Assembly: GCA_016713765.1 (NCBI GenBank)
Contig: JADJON010000001.1
Coordinates: forward strand, 2,418,001 to 2,482,000
Length of the DNA stretch: 64,000 nucleotides
From: Bacteroidota bacterium
GTDB lineage: Bacteria; Bacteroidota; Bacteroidia; AKYH767-A; 2013-40CM-41-45
Reading direction: 5' to 3'
Below, in pieces: positions 32,554 through 42,116 of the stretch; position 1 is the first letter of the stretch; the number at the start of each line of letters is the position of its first letter. Under the pieces are notes generated by a model. The model saw nothing but the letters and a program-made list of their open reading frames with translations, searched no databases and had not been told where the DNA came from. A program made the position numbers and the translations under genes.

Positions 32554-33690
32554 ATGAGCACCAAATTGCACCTCTTATACATCGCCCTATTCCTTTCCGC
32601 ATGCGGTCAACCTACTGAAGGAAGAAAAGAAAGTGCCCCCGAGTACTCCGCCGATCAGATCGTATCGCTGACAGCCGCGCAATTACGGCAGGCAAATATT
32701 CAGATCGCGCTACCTGACCGCCGCACCATGAGCCAGGAGATCACGTTGAACGGAATGATCGACGTGCCTCCTCAAAACCTGGTTTCACTCAGCTTTCCAT
32801 ATGGTGGTTTTGTGCGGAAACTATCCCTCCTTCCTGGCATGCATGTTCAGAAAGGTGAGTCGATCGCTGTCCTGGAAGATGCCGCTTATGTCGGCTTGCA
32901 GCGTGATTTCCTCGTTGCCCGCTCCCGGCTGGAATACCTTCGCCTGGACAAGGAACGCCAGGAAAAATTGCGAACCGAGGATGCCGTGAGCGAGAAGACG
33001 TACCAACAGATCCGAAATGAATTTGACATGCAGCAGGCCGAGGTAGCTGCGGCTTCGGAAAAGCTGCGCCTGCTCGGATTGGATCCTGCCTCCTTCGATG
33101 CCAGCCAGGTGTCCCGTCAGGTCAGTCTGCATTCGCCGATCGACGGATACGTGGCTTCCGTCAACGTCAACACCGGTAAAGCCGTACAACCTACCGACGT
33201 ACTTTTTGAACTTGTGGACCCCAAGGACCTGCATCTGACACTGACAGTCTTCGAAAAGGACATCGACCGCATCGAAGTCGGCCAGCGGGTCTGGGCGGTA
33301 CGAAACGACGCCCCGGCGGATACACTTCAAGCCGAAGTGATCCTGGTCAGTCACAACCTGGACGCGCAGCGCAAAGGGCTTGTGCATTGCCATTTGCTGG
33401 AGACCAAAGGCCGATTATTGCCCGGTATGTTCATGCGGGCCGGTATCCGGCTTGCGGGTAGAACGGCAACGGTTGTTCCCGAGGAAGCGGTCGTGCGCTA
33501 CGGGACGGAACAGTTCGTATTCGAAGCCATCAATGATTCCACGTTCCGGATGCATGCGGTCAAGACCGGAGTTCGGGAGGATGGATGGATCGAACTGCTT
33601 ACTGAGGAAGATGATCTGGCCGTTAAATGGCTGGTTATCCGGAGTGCCTACGCCCTCTTGGGTAAGGCAAAGAATGTGATGGAAGAATGA
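32554..33690 (+). CDS. Periplasmic adaptor lipoprotein of the metal pump (CusB/CzcB type)
   Basis: 378 residues. The signal peptide ends in a lipobox (LFLSAC), so it should be lipid-anchored. The order of domains is that of RND adaptors. A barrel-sandwich half precedes the hairpin (VSLSFPYGGFVRKLSLLPGMHVQKGESIAVLED). Then comes an alpha-helical hairpin (about 120-170) and a second lipoyl half (LHSPIDGYVASVNVNTGKAVQPTDVLFELVD), followed by beta-barrel and membrane-proximal domains. It would link the RND part to the outer-membrane part of the preceding fusion protein. No His-rich or Met-rich metal-binding tail is seen, so the metal is undecided. Confidence 0.9.
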   Translation: MSTKLHLLYIALFLSACGQPTEGRKESAPEYSADQIVSLTAAQLRQANIQIALPDRRTMSQEITLNGMIDVPPQNLVSLSFPYGGFVRKLSLLPGMHVQKGESIAVLEDAAYVGLQRDFLVARSRLEYLRLDKERQEKLRTEDAVSEKTYQQIRNEFDMQQAEVAAASEKLRLLGLDPASFDASQVSRQVSLHSPIDGYVASVNVNTGKAVQPTDVLFELVDPKDLHLTLTVFEKDIDRIEVGQRVWAVRNDAPADTLQAEVILVSHNLDAQRKGLVHCHLLETKGRLLPGMFMRAGIRLAGRTATVVPEEAVVRYGTEQFVFEAINDSTFRMHAVKTGVREDGWIELLTEEDDLAVKWLVIRSAYALLGKAKNVMEE

Positions 33691-33734
33691 TCAAGGCCGC
33701 AGCTTGCGGCCGGACTCTGTATCTTCGCCAACCC

Positions 33735-34178
33735 ATGACCGACTACACTTCCGTCATCAAGAACCGCAAAGCGGGATTCGAATACCACCTGTTGCAGCAG
33801 TTCACGGCCGGGATGGTATTGACCGGAACGGAAGTCAAATCCCTGCGTGCCGGCAAAGCCAGCATTGCAGAAGCGTTTTGCATCGTCCAGGACGACGAAG
33901 TGTGGGTGAAGAACATGCACATCGCCGAATTTGAGCGGGGCTCCTATTATAACCATGACCCCAGGCGGTTGCGAAAATTGCTCCTGAATCGTCAGGAGAT
34001 ACGAAAGATCACGGTCCGCCTGAAGGAGAAAGGCATTACCATCATTCCCGTGCAAGTCTACTTCTCAGAGAAAGGACTCGTGAAAATGGATATTGCGCTT
34101 GCCAAGGGTAAAAAGCTGTACGACAAACGGGAGGATTTGAAGAAGAAGGATATGGATAGGGAGCGGAAAGAGGGGTAA
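33735..34178 (+). CDS. smpB: tmRNA-binding protein SmpB
   Basis: 147 residues from ATG 33735. SmpB brings tmRNA to stalled ribosomes for trans-translation. Family motifs are NRKAGFEYHLLQQFTAGMVLTGTEVKSLRAGKASI, HIAEFERGSYYNHDPRRLRKLLL and a basic tail (KGKKLYDKREDLKKKDMDRE). The frame is open back to 33687, but the -7-like box TATCTTCG at 33720-33727 lies 7 nt before the chosen ATG, so earlier starts are unlikely and the message is nearly leaderless. A hairpin GGCCGCA-GCT-TGCGGCC (33695-33711) separates it from the adaptor gene. It has no T-run and is only a possible weak terminator. Confidence 0.95.
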   Translation: MTDYTSVIKNRKAGFEYHLLQQFTAGMVLTGTEVKSLRAGKASIAEAFCIVQDDEVWVKNMHIAEFERGSYYNHDPRRLRKLLLNRQEIRKITVRLKEKGITIIPVQVYFSEKGLVKMDIALAKGKKLYDKREDLKKKDMDRERKEG

Positions 34179-34188
34179 TTGGAAAAAG

Positions 34189-34244
34189 GGTAACTAGTAA
34201 CTGGTAATTAGTAATTGGTGATTGGTGATTGGTGATTGGTGATT
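34189..34244. repeat. Heptanucleotide tandem array (8 units)
   Basis: Eight 7-bp units in direct order: GGTAACT, AGTAACT, GGTAATT, AGTAATT and then GGTGATT four times. It lies between the ends of two convergent genes, smpB and the outer-membrane protein gene. The same type of heptad recurs at 44409-44621 and 46819-46940. Confidence 0.9.
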
Positions 34245-34256
34245 GATTTTAGGAAT

Positions 34257-34291
34257 AAAAAAAAACGCCCCGGGATCCGGGGCGTTTTTTT
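34257..34291. terminator. Bidirectional terminator between smpB and the OMP gene
   Basis: A perfect 8-bp GC-rich stem CGCCCCGG / CCGGGGCG with loop GAT, flanked by a run of A on the left and a run of T on the right. It can therefore stop transcription from both strands, most clearly that of the minus-strand gene ending at 34307. Confidence 0.92.
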
Positions 34292-34306
34292 TATGGGCAG
34301 GTTCTC

Positions 34307-35137
34307 TTAGAAGTAGAGGGAGAGAACGATAGCGCCGCTAGCGTTGTCTACGTCAACTGCGAAAGAGCTGGATTTGCCGGTCTTGCCAGTCTGGCTGGTG
34401 GTACCGGTACCATTCCAGAACTCAACGGTAGATTCGCCTTCGCCGGTCGAAGAAAGGCCGAGGCCCCAACCGTATTCAGCGCCGATGGACATTTTCGGAG
34501 CGAAGAAGTATTCAGCACCGATGAAGCCACGCAGGTTGAAACCGAAGGTAGAACCAGCTTTCCACTCGGTAGGACGGCTGGTAGCCGGAACTGCCTGGCC
34601 GGAAGACCAATCGGTCGAGGTCGGGCTGTTGTTCGTGGTGGAGAAAGCGTTGCCATAAGAGTAGGTCTCTTTTGAAGAGCCGAGCATGATACCAGCTTCA
34701 GCACCATAGAAACCACGCAGACGGCCTTTGCCACGGTATTTCTGAATACCACCGCCGAGGGTGATGTTCATACCGCTGGTCTTGAGTTCGTCCGTTACGG
34801 TTGCAGGAGGATTGGAAGTGCTGCCGTCCTGGTCGATGATGTTGTTGAAGGTGTTGGAACCGAAACCGAGGCGAACTTTAACACGGTAAGCGGTGTTCTC
34901 GTCCTTCATCATTTTGCCCACGATGGTCTGGGTCTGCTGGTAAGCTGCGTTCGCGCTGTTGTTACCGGAGTTGCTCATGAGGTTGCCGAAATATTGCAGC
35001 CACGGAGCAGCATCGAAGCCGATAGACCAGTCACCAGATTCCGGAAGAATCGGGGTGCCGCGCTTCGAATTCATGTCCTGAGCATTGACACCGGCTACAG
35101 CTGCAGCCAGCGCTACTGTAAGAAACAGTTTTTTCAT
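34307..35137 (-). CDS. Outer-membrane beta-barrel protein
   Basis: 276 residues from ATG 35137, chosen because MKKLFLTVALAAAVAGVNAQ is a clean signal peptide. Alternating strands with glycine and aromatic residues (YRVKVRLGFGS, GMNITLGGGIQKYRGKGRLRGFYGAEAGIMLG, FGFNLRGFIGAEYFFAPKMSIGAEYGWGLGL) and a terminal VLSLYF with a final Phe indicate a small OmpA/OmpW-like barrel. No OmpA peptidoglycan domain is present. A good promoter and a strong terminator frame it as a single-gene unit. Function is unknown. Confidence 0.8.
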   Translation of the reverse strand: MKKLFLTVALAAAVAGVNAQDMNSKRGTPILPESGDWSIGFDAAPWLQYFGNLMSNSGNNSANAAYQQTQTIVGKMMKDENTAYRVKVRLGFGSNTFNNIIDQDGSTSNPPATVTDELKTSGMNITLGGGIQKYRGKGRLRGFYGAEAGIMLGSSKETYSYGNAFSTTNNSPTSTDWSSGQAVPATSRPTEWKAGSTFGFNLRGFIGAEYFFAPKMSIGAEYGWGLGLSSTGEGESTVEFWNGTGTTSQTGKTGKSSSFAVDVDNASGAIVLSLYF

Positions 35138-35173
35138 TTTTTGGGGTTTTAGGTTAGATTGGTTTCCTGCGTG

Positions 35174-35205
35174 CAAATTTAAGCGGGTCGGAAAACATCA
35201 GTCAA
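35174..35205 (-). promoter_or_regulatory. Promoter of the OMP gene
   Basis: On the minus strand, TTG (35205-35203), 21 nt, then the perfect -7 box TAAATTTG (35181-35174), 36 nt before the ATG at 35137. The rest of the roughly 420-nt divergent gap up to 35560 is AT-rich. It holds an imperfect -7 candidate AATATTTG (35479-35486) for susC and nothing else I recognise. Confidence 0.7.
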
Positions 35206-35559
35206 GGTTTTCTTGGAGTTATCCACCAGCAAGTGTTCATTTGCTTGATACTTAAGCGCTTTACGAATGAAGATTTAGAAACTTTAACGTATTAAAACCA
35301 TCCGATTGGCTGGTAATACTCTGTATGTCGTATGTGTGCACCGAAAAATTGTACGAAAATCAACTTTTATGTCCTTTTCCATCTGCCCCATCCGAGCGGT
35401 CAGGATATCAACAGCCTGTTAACATTCGATTACGTTAAAATTCAATCCATTGTACCGTTTTTAGCTAAATTTTGAGTTAATATTTGTTAATGATGCAGCA
35501 TTATTTGCTAGCTTGACGGCTGTTTCCCTGAAACTACAGACTAACCAAAAACCACTTCT

Positions 35560-38500
35560 ATGAGAAAAACGCTAACGCTTCTGGCGTTGCTGCTTGCATT
35601 CTGCTCTTTGCAGGTCAGCGCGCAAGACCGCACCATTTCCGGGAAGGTGTCCTCTTCGCAGGATAACCAGACTATCCCCGGCGTGAGTGTAGTCGTGGTA
35701 GGCACTACCATCGGAACGTCGACCGACATCGACGGGAATTACAAGCTGAATGTCCCGAAAACCGCCAAGACGTTGCGGTACTCAGGCATTGGCATGCGAA
35801 CCAAGGAAGTTGCTCTCGGAGCTTCGAATGTCCTGGACGTGGTGCTGGATGCCGATGTGATGAAACTGGACGAGGTTGTTGTAACCGCGCTTGGCATCAA
35901 ACAAGAAAAGAAGGCAGTCGGATATTCCGTGCAGGATGTCGGCGGCGATGCTCTCACCAAGGCCGGTTCGCGTGACGTAATCAATGGTATGTCCGCCAAG
36001 GTCTCGGGTATGACAGTCATCAACTCCACCGGTACCCCGGGCGGTTCGTCCTTCATCCGTTTGCGCGGATGGAACTCCATTTTGGGTTCCAATTCTCCCC
36101 TCTTCGTCGTTGACGGTGTTCCCATGGACAACTCGTACAACCTGTCCGGTAACCCCGACGATGGTACGAACAACGGTCTGGAGAGCGTCTCTAACTCCAA
36201 CCGTGCCCTCGACATCAACCCGGATGACATTGAATCGGTCACTGTACTGAAAGGCCCGGCTGCATCCGCCCTCTACGGTGGTAGCGCGGCCAACGGCGCC
36301 ATTATCATTACCACCAAAAAAGGAAAAGCGCCGGCCGGAAAGAAAGGCGTAAGCGTCACCTTCAATTCTTCCATCCAGTGGGATCAGGTCAACAAACTAC
36401 CGGAGCTTCAGGATAAGTTCTCACAAGGGACTTCCTGGGAAACCGGTACTCCGAGCTGGTACGGTCCCGATTATGTTAGCCAGGCTGGCCTTGGCGGTTA
36501 CCCGCGTCAGGTTTCCTGGGGTGCCATGATCGATACCCTGTATTGGGATGGCTCCGACTATAAGTGGGACAAAAACGGACGCATCGTCGGAGCATCCGAC
36601 CCGAACGCGAAGAAAAAGGTAACCCCGTATGATCCCTATGACTTCTTCCGTACCGGTGTCACCTATGACAACTCGATCGCCATTTCAGGCGGTAACGATC
36701 TCGCCTCCTTCCGTGCTTCGGTCGGCCATCTGAAACAGACCGGTATCGTTCCCCCTGAGCGACTGGGCGAGGACTTCCGTCAAATTCGCCGGTGAAGCGA
36801 AAGTGTCTCAAAAATTGTTGACCAGCGGAACCGTCACGTATAGCAATTCCGGTGGTCGCCGCGTGCAACAGGGTTCGAACTTGTCCGGTATCATGCTGGG
36901 CCTTTTGCGCACCCCTCCCACCTTCGACAACTCGAACGGCGTTTCCGATCCGAGCAATCCGGAAGCTTACATGTTCCCGGACGGAACACAGCGTACTTAT
37001 CGTGGCGGTGCCGGTTATGACAACCCGTACTGGACCATCAACAAGAACCCGTTCAACGATGATGTAAACCGTGTATTCGGTACGTTGACCAACGTCTACA
37101 ATGTGACCGACTGGTTCGACATTACGCATCGCATCGGTACCGATTTCTATTCCGATCGTCGCAAGCAGGCCTTCGATATCAACTCCCGTCAAAATCCTGC
37201 AGGTCAGATCTTCGAAGACCAGAACTTCTACCGTCACGTGTACTCCGACCTTATGTTCAACTTCAAGTACAAGTTGAACGACAGTTGGAACGGAACTTTC
37301 CTGGTTGGTAACAACCTCTTCAGCCGCAGGACGCAACGTGTTTATACCCAGGGTGACGGACTTAACCTGCCCGACTTCTACAACATGTCGAATGCGCAGT
37401 CGGTACTCACCAAGGAATTCACCTATCGTTACCGTACAGCGTCTGTATTCGCGGACTGGAAGATTGATTTCAAAGACATGCTCTTCCTGAATGCTACCGG
37501 ACGCTTTGAAAAGAGCTCGACTCTGCCGAAAGATGAGAACGTTTACTTCTACCCTCGGCCAGTATCGGATTCGTCTTCACCGAGGCGCTCGGCATGAACA
37601 ACAACAAAGTGCTTCCGTTCGGTAAGCTGCGCGCGAGCATCGCGACGGTCGGTAACGACGCTTCCGAGTATTCGCTCAACAACGTCTTCAACGGCGGATT
37701 CGCAGCCGATGGCTGGACAAACGGTGTCACCTTCCCCTTCAACGGTGTTGGTGGTTTCACGGTAGCCGATGTCGCAGGCAACCCGACCATCAAGCCTGAA
37801 AAAACCACGTCGAAAGAATTCGGTGTCGATCTGCGCTTCCTGGACAATCGCCTCGGCGTTGATTTCACGGTGTATCAGTCGAACTCCGTTGACCAGATCA
37901 TTCCGGTCACCATTCCGGGCTCGTCCGGTTTCGCAGGTGCTATCCTGAACTCCGGTGAGTTGGAAAACAAGGGTATCGAACTCATGTTGAATGCCACCCC
38001 CGTGAAATCCAAGAATTTCACCTGGGACCTCACCCTGAACTGGAGCCGCAACCGGAGCAAGGTCATCTCGCTGTATGAAGGCGTAGAAAGCCTTTACATC
38101 GGCGGCTTTGAAGGTTCGGACGCCCGCGCTTTCGTCGGTCAGCCCTATGGCGTACTCTACGGAGGCGTTTGGGAGCGTGACGGCAGCGGCAACATCATCA
38201 TCGAAGATGATCCTACCTCCTTCTATTATGGCTTCCCGCTCGCCAGTGCTGACCTGAAAGTCATCGGCGACCCGAACCCGGATTGGATCGGTTCTATTTC
38301 CAACACCTTCAGCTATAAGCGTTGGTCGCTCAACGTCCTGATTGAGCGTCGTCAGGGCGGTGATATCTGGAACGGTACGAAAGGCGCCCTTACCTTCTTC
38401 GGTATGAGCGAACTCACGGAAAACCGCGGTACCACCCAGGTTTTCGAAGGTGTGAAAGCATCTGACGGTACTCCGAACGATATCTCGGTAACCCTGGGTG

Positions 38501-38805
38501 AAGACTGGTACACGGACAACGGCGGTGGTTTCGGCGCAGTTACCGAACAGTTCATTGAAGACGGCTCATACACCCGCCTCCGTCAGGCATCCCTGACCTA
38601 CAGCGTGGATCCTAAGCTGATCAAGGGTACTCCCTTCTCCAGCATCGATCTCTCCGTCATCGGTACCAACCTGCTGCTCATCACCGACTATGAAGGTGTT
38701 GATCCGGAGACCAGCCTCACCGGCGCCAACAACTCACAGGGCCTCGATTATTTCAACAACCCCGGCACGAAGAGCTATGGCGTTCGTCTGCGTGTGACTT
38801 TCTAA
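35560..38805 (+). pseudogene. SusC-like TonB-dependent receptor with two compensating frameshifts
   Basis: Three consecutive open stretches (35560-36795, 36803-37597, 37594-38805) together form one SusC/RagA receptor of about 1080 residues. It has a signal peptide, a carboxypeptidase-like domain (ISGKVSSSQDNQTIPGVSVVV), a plug with the family motif region LRGWNSILGSNSPLFVVDGVPM and GGSAANGAIIITTKKGK, and a barrel ending VRLRVTF. Near 36765-36780 the frame moves by one base; RTSVKFAGEAKVSQKL resumes in the second frame. Near 37552-37560 it moves back, and SASIGFVFTEALGMNNN reads in the first frame. Coding between and after is undamaged, so this is either a very recent pseudogene or two sequence errors. 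susD follows 28 nt downstream. Confidence 0.85.
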
Positions 38806-38833
38806 CCTATCGAACCAGAGAAAAAACCAACCT

Positions 38834-40213
38834 ATGAAAAAGAACATCCTTCAACATACCAAACTGTTGGTGGCCTTCCTGGCGGTCTTCTCCATGAGCA
38901 GTTGCGAGAAGACTTACTTCGAAGACATCAACAACGACCCGAACAACCCGACAGCCGTACCACCGAAGGTATTGTTGCCGACCATCCAGGCTTCCCTTGC
39001 TTACGCGCAAGGTGGCGATATGGCCCGTTACACCTCGCTGTTTACGCAGCAGATCACCGGTAACGCCCGCCAGTTCGCAGTTTACAATAACCTCAACTTC
39101 ACGGAATCCGATTTCGACAACCTGTGGCGGTTGAATCTTTATGCAGGTCCGCTGATGGACAACTACACGCTCATCAAACTGTGTAAGGACAACAACTACA
39201 TCCATTACGGCGCCGTAGCGAAGATCATGATGGCTTACAGCCTCATGCTCACGACCGACGTATTCGGTGACATTCCGTATTCACAGGCTTTCCAGGGTAC
39301 CGCCAATATTTCGCCGGCTTATGATCGTCAGGAAGCTCTCTATTCGGAGGTCAGCCGACTGATCAATGAAGGCATCGCGGAAATCTCGGCAAGCGACGCC
39401 AGTGGCGTTGAAGTCCATGGCGAAGACCTCATGTTTGGCGGCGATTACGACTTGTGGACGCGTTTCGCACATTCGCTCGAAGCCCGTCACGCGATCCACC
39501 TGACCAAGCGAAACGGCAATGCTGCGGCCGCTACGGAAGCGCTGAGCCATTCCGCCGAGGGATTCACCTCCAACGACGATGACGCACAGCTTGTCTTCGG
39601 CGATGTGGAGACTTCCGCAAACCCCTGGTATCAATTCGACGGCCAGCGTGGCGATATCTCCTACGCGGGTTATCTGATCGACACCCTGATGCCGGCTTTG
39701 AATGATCCCCGCTCGTCTTTGTACTCCGATGGCAGTGGCGGTCCCGGGGCCTTCTATAACAGCATCAATTCACCGGTCATTTTCATGTCCTACGCTGAAT
39801 TGAAGTTCATTGAAGCCGAGGCTTACCTCTACCTCAACGATGACGCGAACGCGCAACTCGCGCTCACCGAAGCGGTTCTGGCCAACATGTCTAAACTGGG
39901 TGTAACCGATACCGGACTTGTCAATCCCTTCCTCCGGGATCATTGCACCCTGTCGGGTACGTCCGCCGACAAACTGAATACGATCATGTCGCAGAAGTAC
40001 ATCGCGCTTTATCAGTCGCCCGAAGCATGGACCGACTGGCGCCGTACAGGCATCCCGGCACTTTCCGTACCTACTGATGCAGCGATCAACGAGATTCCAC
40101 GTCGATTCCTGTACCCGCAGTCAGAAGCGGAAAACAACTCCGCCAGCCTCAATGCCGCGATCTCGGCTCAAGGTGGTGCGGATCTGACCGACCGTGTTTG
40201 GTGGGACAATTGA
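38834..40213 (+). CDS. SusD/RagB-like outer-membrane lipoprotein
   Basis: 459 residues. The signal peptide ends in a lipobox (SMSSC), giving a surface lipoprotein. The helical SusD-type body starts YFEDINNDPNNPT and contains DVFGDIPYSQAFQG, typical of the SusD-like_2 group, and a C-terminal region with YIALYQSPEAWTDWRRTG and VWWDN. It would form the lid of the SusC receptor encoded just upstream. The ligand is unknown: no glycoside hydrolase, protease or sulfatase lies nearby to indicate one. Followed by a clear terminator. Confidence 0.93.
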   Translation: MKKNILQHTKLLVAFLAVFSMSSCEKTYFEDINNDPNNPTAVPPKVLLPTIQASLAYAQGGDMARYTSLFTQQITGNARQFAVYNNLNFTESDFDNLWRLNLYAGPLMDNYTLIKLCKDNNYIHYGAVAKIMMAYSLMLTTDVFGDIPYSQAFQGTANISPAYDRQEALYSEVSRLINEGIAEISASDASGVEVHGEDLMFGGDYDLWTRFAHSLEARHAIHLTKRNGNAAAATEALSHSAEGFTSNDDDAQLVFGDVETSANPWYQFDGQRGDISYAGYLIDTLMPALNDPRSSLYSDGSGGPGAFYNSINSPVIFMSYAELKFIEAEAYLYLNDDANAQLALTEAVLANMSKLGVTDTGLVNPFLRDHCTLSGTSADKLNTIMSQKYIALYQSPEAWTDWRRTGIPALSVPTDAAINEIPRRFLYPQSEAENNSASLNAAISAQGGADLTDRVWWDN

Positions 40214-40230
40214 TCTTACTGGTTATCAAC

Positions 40231-40262
40231 AAAAAAGGCTTCCCTACCGGAAGCCTTTTTTG
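40231..40262. terminator. Bidirectional terminator after susD
   Basis: Stem GGCTTCC / GGAAGCC with loop CTACC, flanked by six A and six T, 24 nt after the SusD-like stop and before the end of the convergent methyltransferase gene. Confidence 0.92.
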
Positions 40263-40322
40263 TTGATTGAATATTCTTGTTGGCGCATTATTATGTAAAA
40301 TAATGGCCCAAGGAAGCTCGCA

Positions 40323-40994
40323 CTAATCGCCCCAGTTTTTATTCTCCAACATCGGAACGAAGCGAAAATCCCGCAGCGTCTGCTGTTCGATCGAGCCATC
40401 CTGCAGCTTTCGGATCCGTTGCATCTGCTGTACTTCGCCGGCACCAACCGGAATGACCAGTAGTCCTCCGGGCTTCAGTTGATCTACCAACTCCTGGGGA
40501 ACGAACGGGGCTCCGCACGTAACGAGGATCTTGTCAAATGGTCCGTAAGCAGGTAAGCCTTTGTAGCCATCGCCGTAGAACAATTTCGGACTATAACCGA
40601 GCGACTGTAGGAATGGCCCTGTTTTATCGAACAACTCTTTCTGTCGCTCGATAGAAAATACCTTGGCACCCAACTCCAGCAAAACACAGGTCTGATAGCC
40701 CGAACCGGTTCCGATCTCCAGCACTTTCTCCCCTTTCACTACGTCCAGAATGGCTGATTGATAGGCAACCGTGGAAGGCTGAGAGATGGTCTGGCCTGCT
40801 CCGATCCTGAAAGCCATATCGGAGTATGCCTGATTCAAAAAGGCTTTATCGAGGAAGAAATGCCGGGGAACTTTCAACATGGCTTCCCAGACACGGGTAT
40901 TGCCGATCTCTTTGGCCTGCAGGTCGGCAATCATCTTACGACGCATGCCCTGGTGCTTAAAACTGTCTTCCGGGCGCTGAATGGAGGATTTCAT
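40323..40994 (-). CDS. pcm: Protein-L-isoaspartate O-methyltransferase
   Basis: About 223 residues from ATG 40994. It methylates isoaspartyl residues in damaged proteins to start their repair. The SAM-binding motif is VLEIGTGSGYQTCVLLELG. Family residues are also seen in VPRHFFLD..FLNQAYSDMAFRIGAGQTISQPSTVA and VTCGAPFVPQELVDQLKPGGLLVIPVG. The frame extends to 41039, but a -7-like TTTCTTTG 9 nt before the ATG at 40994 and family length favour the shorter form. It is cytoplasmic and a single-gene unit, divergent from the oxidoreductase gene. Confidence 0.92.
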   Translation of the reverse strand: MKSSIQRPEDSFKHQGMRRKMIADLQAKEIGNTRVWEAMLKVPRHFFLDKAFLNQAYSDMAFRIGAGQTISQPSTVAYQSAILDVVKGEKVLEIGTGSGYQTCVLLELGAKVFSIERQKELFDKTGPFLQSLGYSPKLFYGDGYKGLPAYGPFDKILVTCGAPFVPQELVDQLKPGGLLVIPVGAGEVQQMQRIRKLQDGSIEQQTLRDFRFVPMLENKNWGD

Positions 40995-41123
40995 AAAGTC
41001 TGACAAAGAAACGATGAATGAACCTCCCATTTTGCCCACATTTGAACGAATTTCAACACTCTGGCGTTGATCCTCCCTTTCCCCACCCCTCTGAAATTCC
41101 TACCTTCGCGCCTCTCCTGAATT

Positions 41124-42116
41124 ATGCATAAAAAGCTGGGCATCGGGCTAATTGGCGTAGGTCACCTGGGTAAGATCCACCTCCGGCTGATCCTGGAAAA
41201 TCCCTACCTCCACCTGGTTGGGATCTACGACCACAACGACGAGCTCGCGCGCAAGATCGAAGCTGATTTCGGCGTCCGGCGTTATGAAAATGCCGATCAA
41301 CTCATTCAGGATTCCGAAGCGCTGGACATTGTAACGCCTACCCTGTCCCACTTCGACTATGCATCAAGAGCCATACGGGCATCCCGTCACATCTTCATCG
41401 AGAAACCGCTGACCCATACCGTCAAGGAAGGTAAAAAACTCGTTGACCTGGTGATGGAAGCCGGCGTCAAGGCCCAGGTTGGACATGTGGAACGTTTCAA
41501 CCCGGCTTTTCTGGCGGCCAGGGAGTACTTCGGGCAACCGATGTTCATCGAAACGCACCGCCTTGCCGAATTCAATCCGCGGGGTACGGACGTGTCGGTC
41601 GTTCACGATCTGATGATCCACGACATCGACATCGTCCTGAGTGTCGTGCGTTCCAACGTGAAGAAGATCAGCGCCAGCGGCGTAGCCGTGGTCAGTGATA
41701 CCCCGGATATCGCCAATGCGCGCATCGAGTTTGAAAACGGTTGCGTCGCCAACCTTACCTCCAGCAGGATATCCCTGAAGAACATGCGGAAGAGTCGCTT
41801 CTTTCAGCGCGATGCCTACATCTCCGTCGACTTCTACAAGAAGAAAACCGAAGTTGTTCGCTTGAAGGGACTTGTTGGCGAACCCGGACCGCTCGACATC
41901 ACGATCGATCTGGGTGAAAAAGGATCCAAGCTGATTTACTTCGACCAACCGAAAGTGGAAGAGGTGAATGCCATTGCCATGGAACTCGACCTGTTCGCGA
42001 AAGCGATCCGCGAAGACCTGCCCACTCCGGTTCCGGTTGAAGACGGCTTTGCCGCGCTCTCCGTCGCTCATCAGGTGAACGAAAAGATACAGGCATCCCT
42101 GTCTGTCGTAGCATGA
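41124..42116 (+). CDS. Gfo/Idh/MocA-family oxidoreductase
   Basis: 330 residues. The Rossmann fold opens with IGLIGVGHLGKIH. The second-domain motif EKPLTHTVKEGKKL contains the conserved EKP lysine, and VGHVERFNPA and HDLMIHDIDIVL match the sugar-nucleotide dehydrogenases of this family, such as UDP-GlcNAc 3-dehydrogenases in lipid A or glycan synthesis. The exact substrate is not decidable. A -7-like TACCTTCG at 41101 lies 15 nt before the ATG. It overlaps the next gene by 4 nt and leads a three-gene unit with a sugar transferase, supporting a surface-glycan role. Confidence 0.85.
   Translation: MHKKLGIGLIGVGHLGKIHLRLILENPYLHLVGIYDHNDELARKIEADFGVRRYENADQLIQDSEALDIVTPTLSHFDYASRAIRASRHIFIEKPLTHTVKEGKKLVDLVMEAGVKAQVGHVERFNPAFLAAREYFGQPMFIETHRLAEFNPRGTDVSVVHDLMIHDIDIVLSVVRSNVKKISASGVAVVSDTPDIANARIEFENGCVANLTSSRISLKNMRKSRFFQRDAYISVDFYKKKTEVVRLKGLVGEPGPLDITIDLGEKGSKLIYFDQPKVEEVNAIAMELDLFAKAIREDLPTPVPVEDGFAALSVAHQVNEKIQASLSVVA

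Noticed and set aside
33695..33711. Hairpin between the adaptor gene and smpB as a rho-independent terminator
   Set aside because: The stem is good, but no T-run follows; it could act only weakly, so it was not listed as a terminator.
35408..35445. TCAAC, TTAAC, TTACG and TTCAA spaced 11 bp apart upstream of the SusC-like gene, as a possible fifth Pho box
   Set aside because: The units are degenerate, the region is AT-rich, and the fixed 15-nt distance to a -7 box seen at the other four promoters is missing.
36765..37560. Programmed ribosomal frameshifting in the SusC-like gene
   Set aside because: I see no slippery heptamer at either junction. Two opposite shifts in one receptor are better explained by indels or sequence errors.
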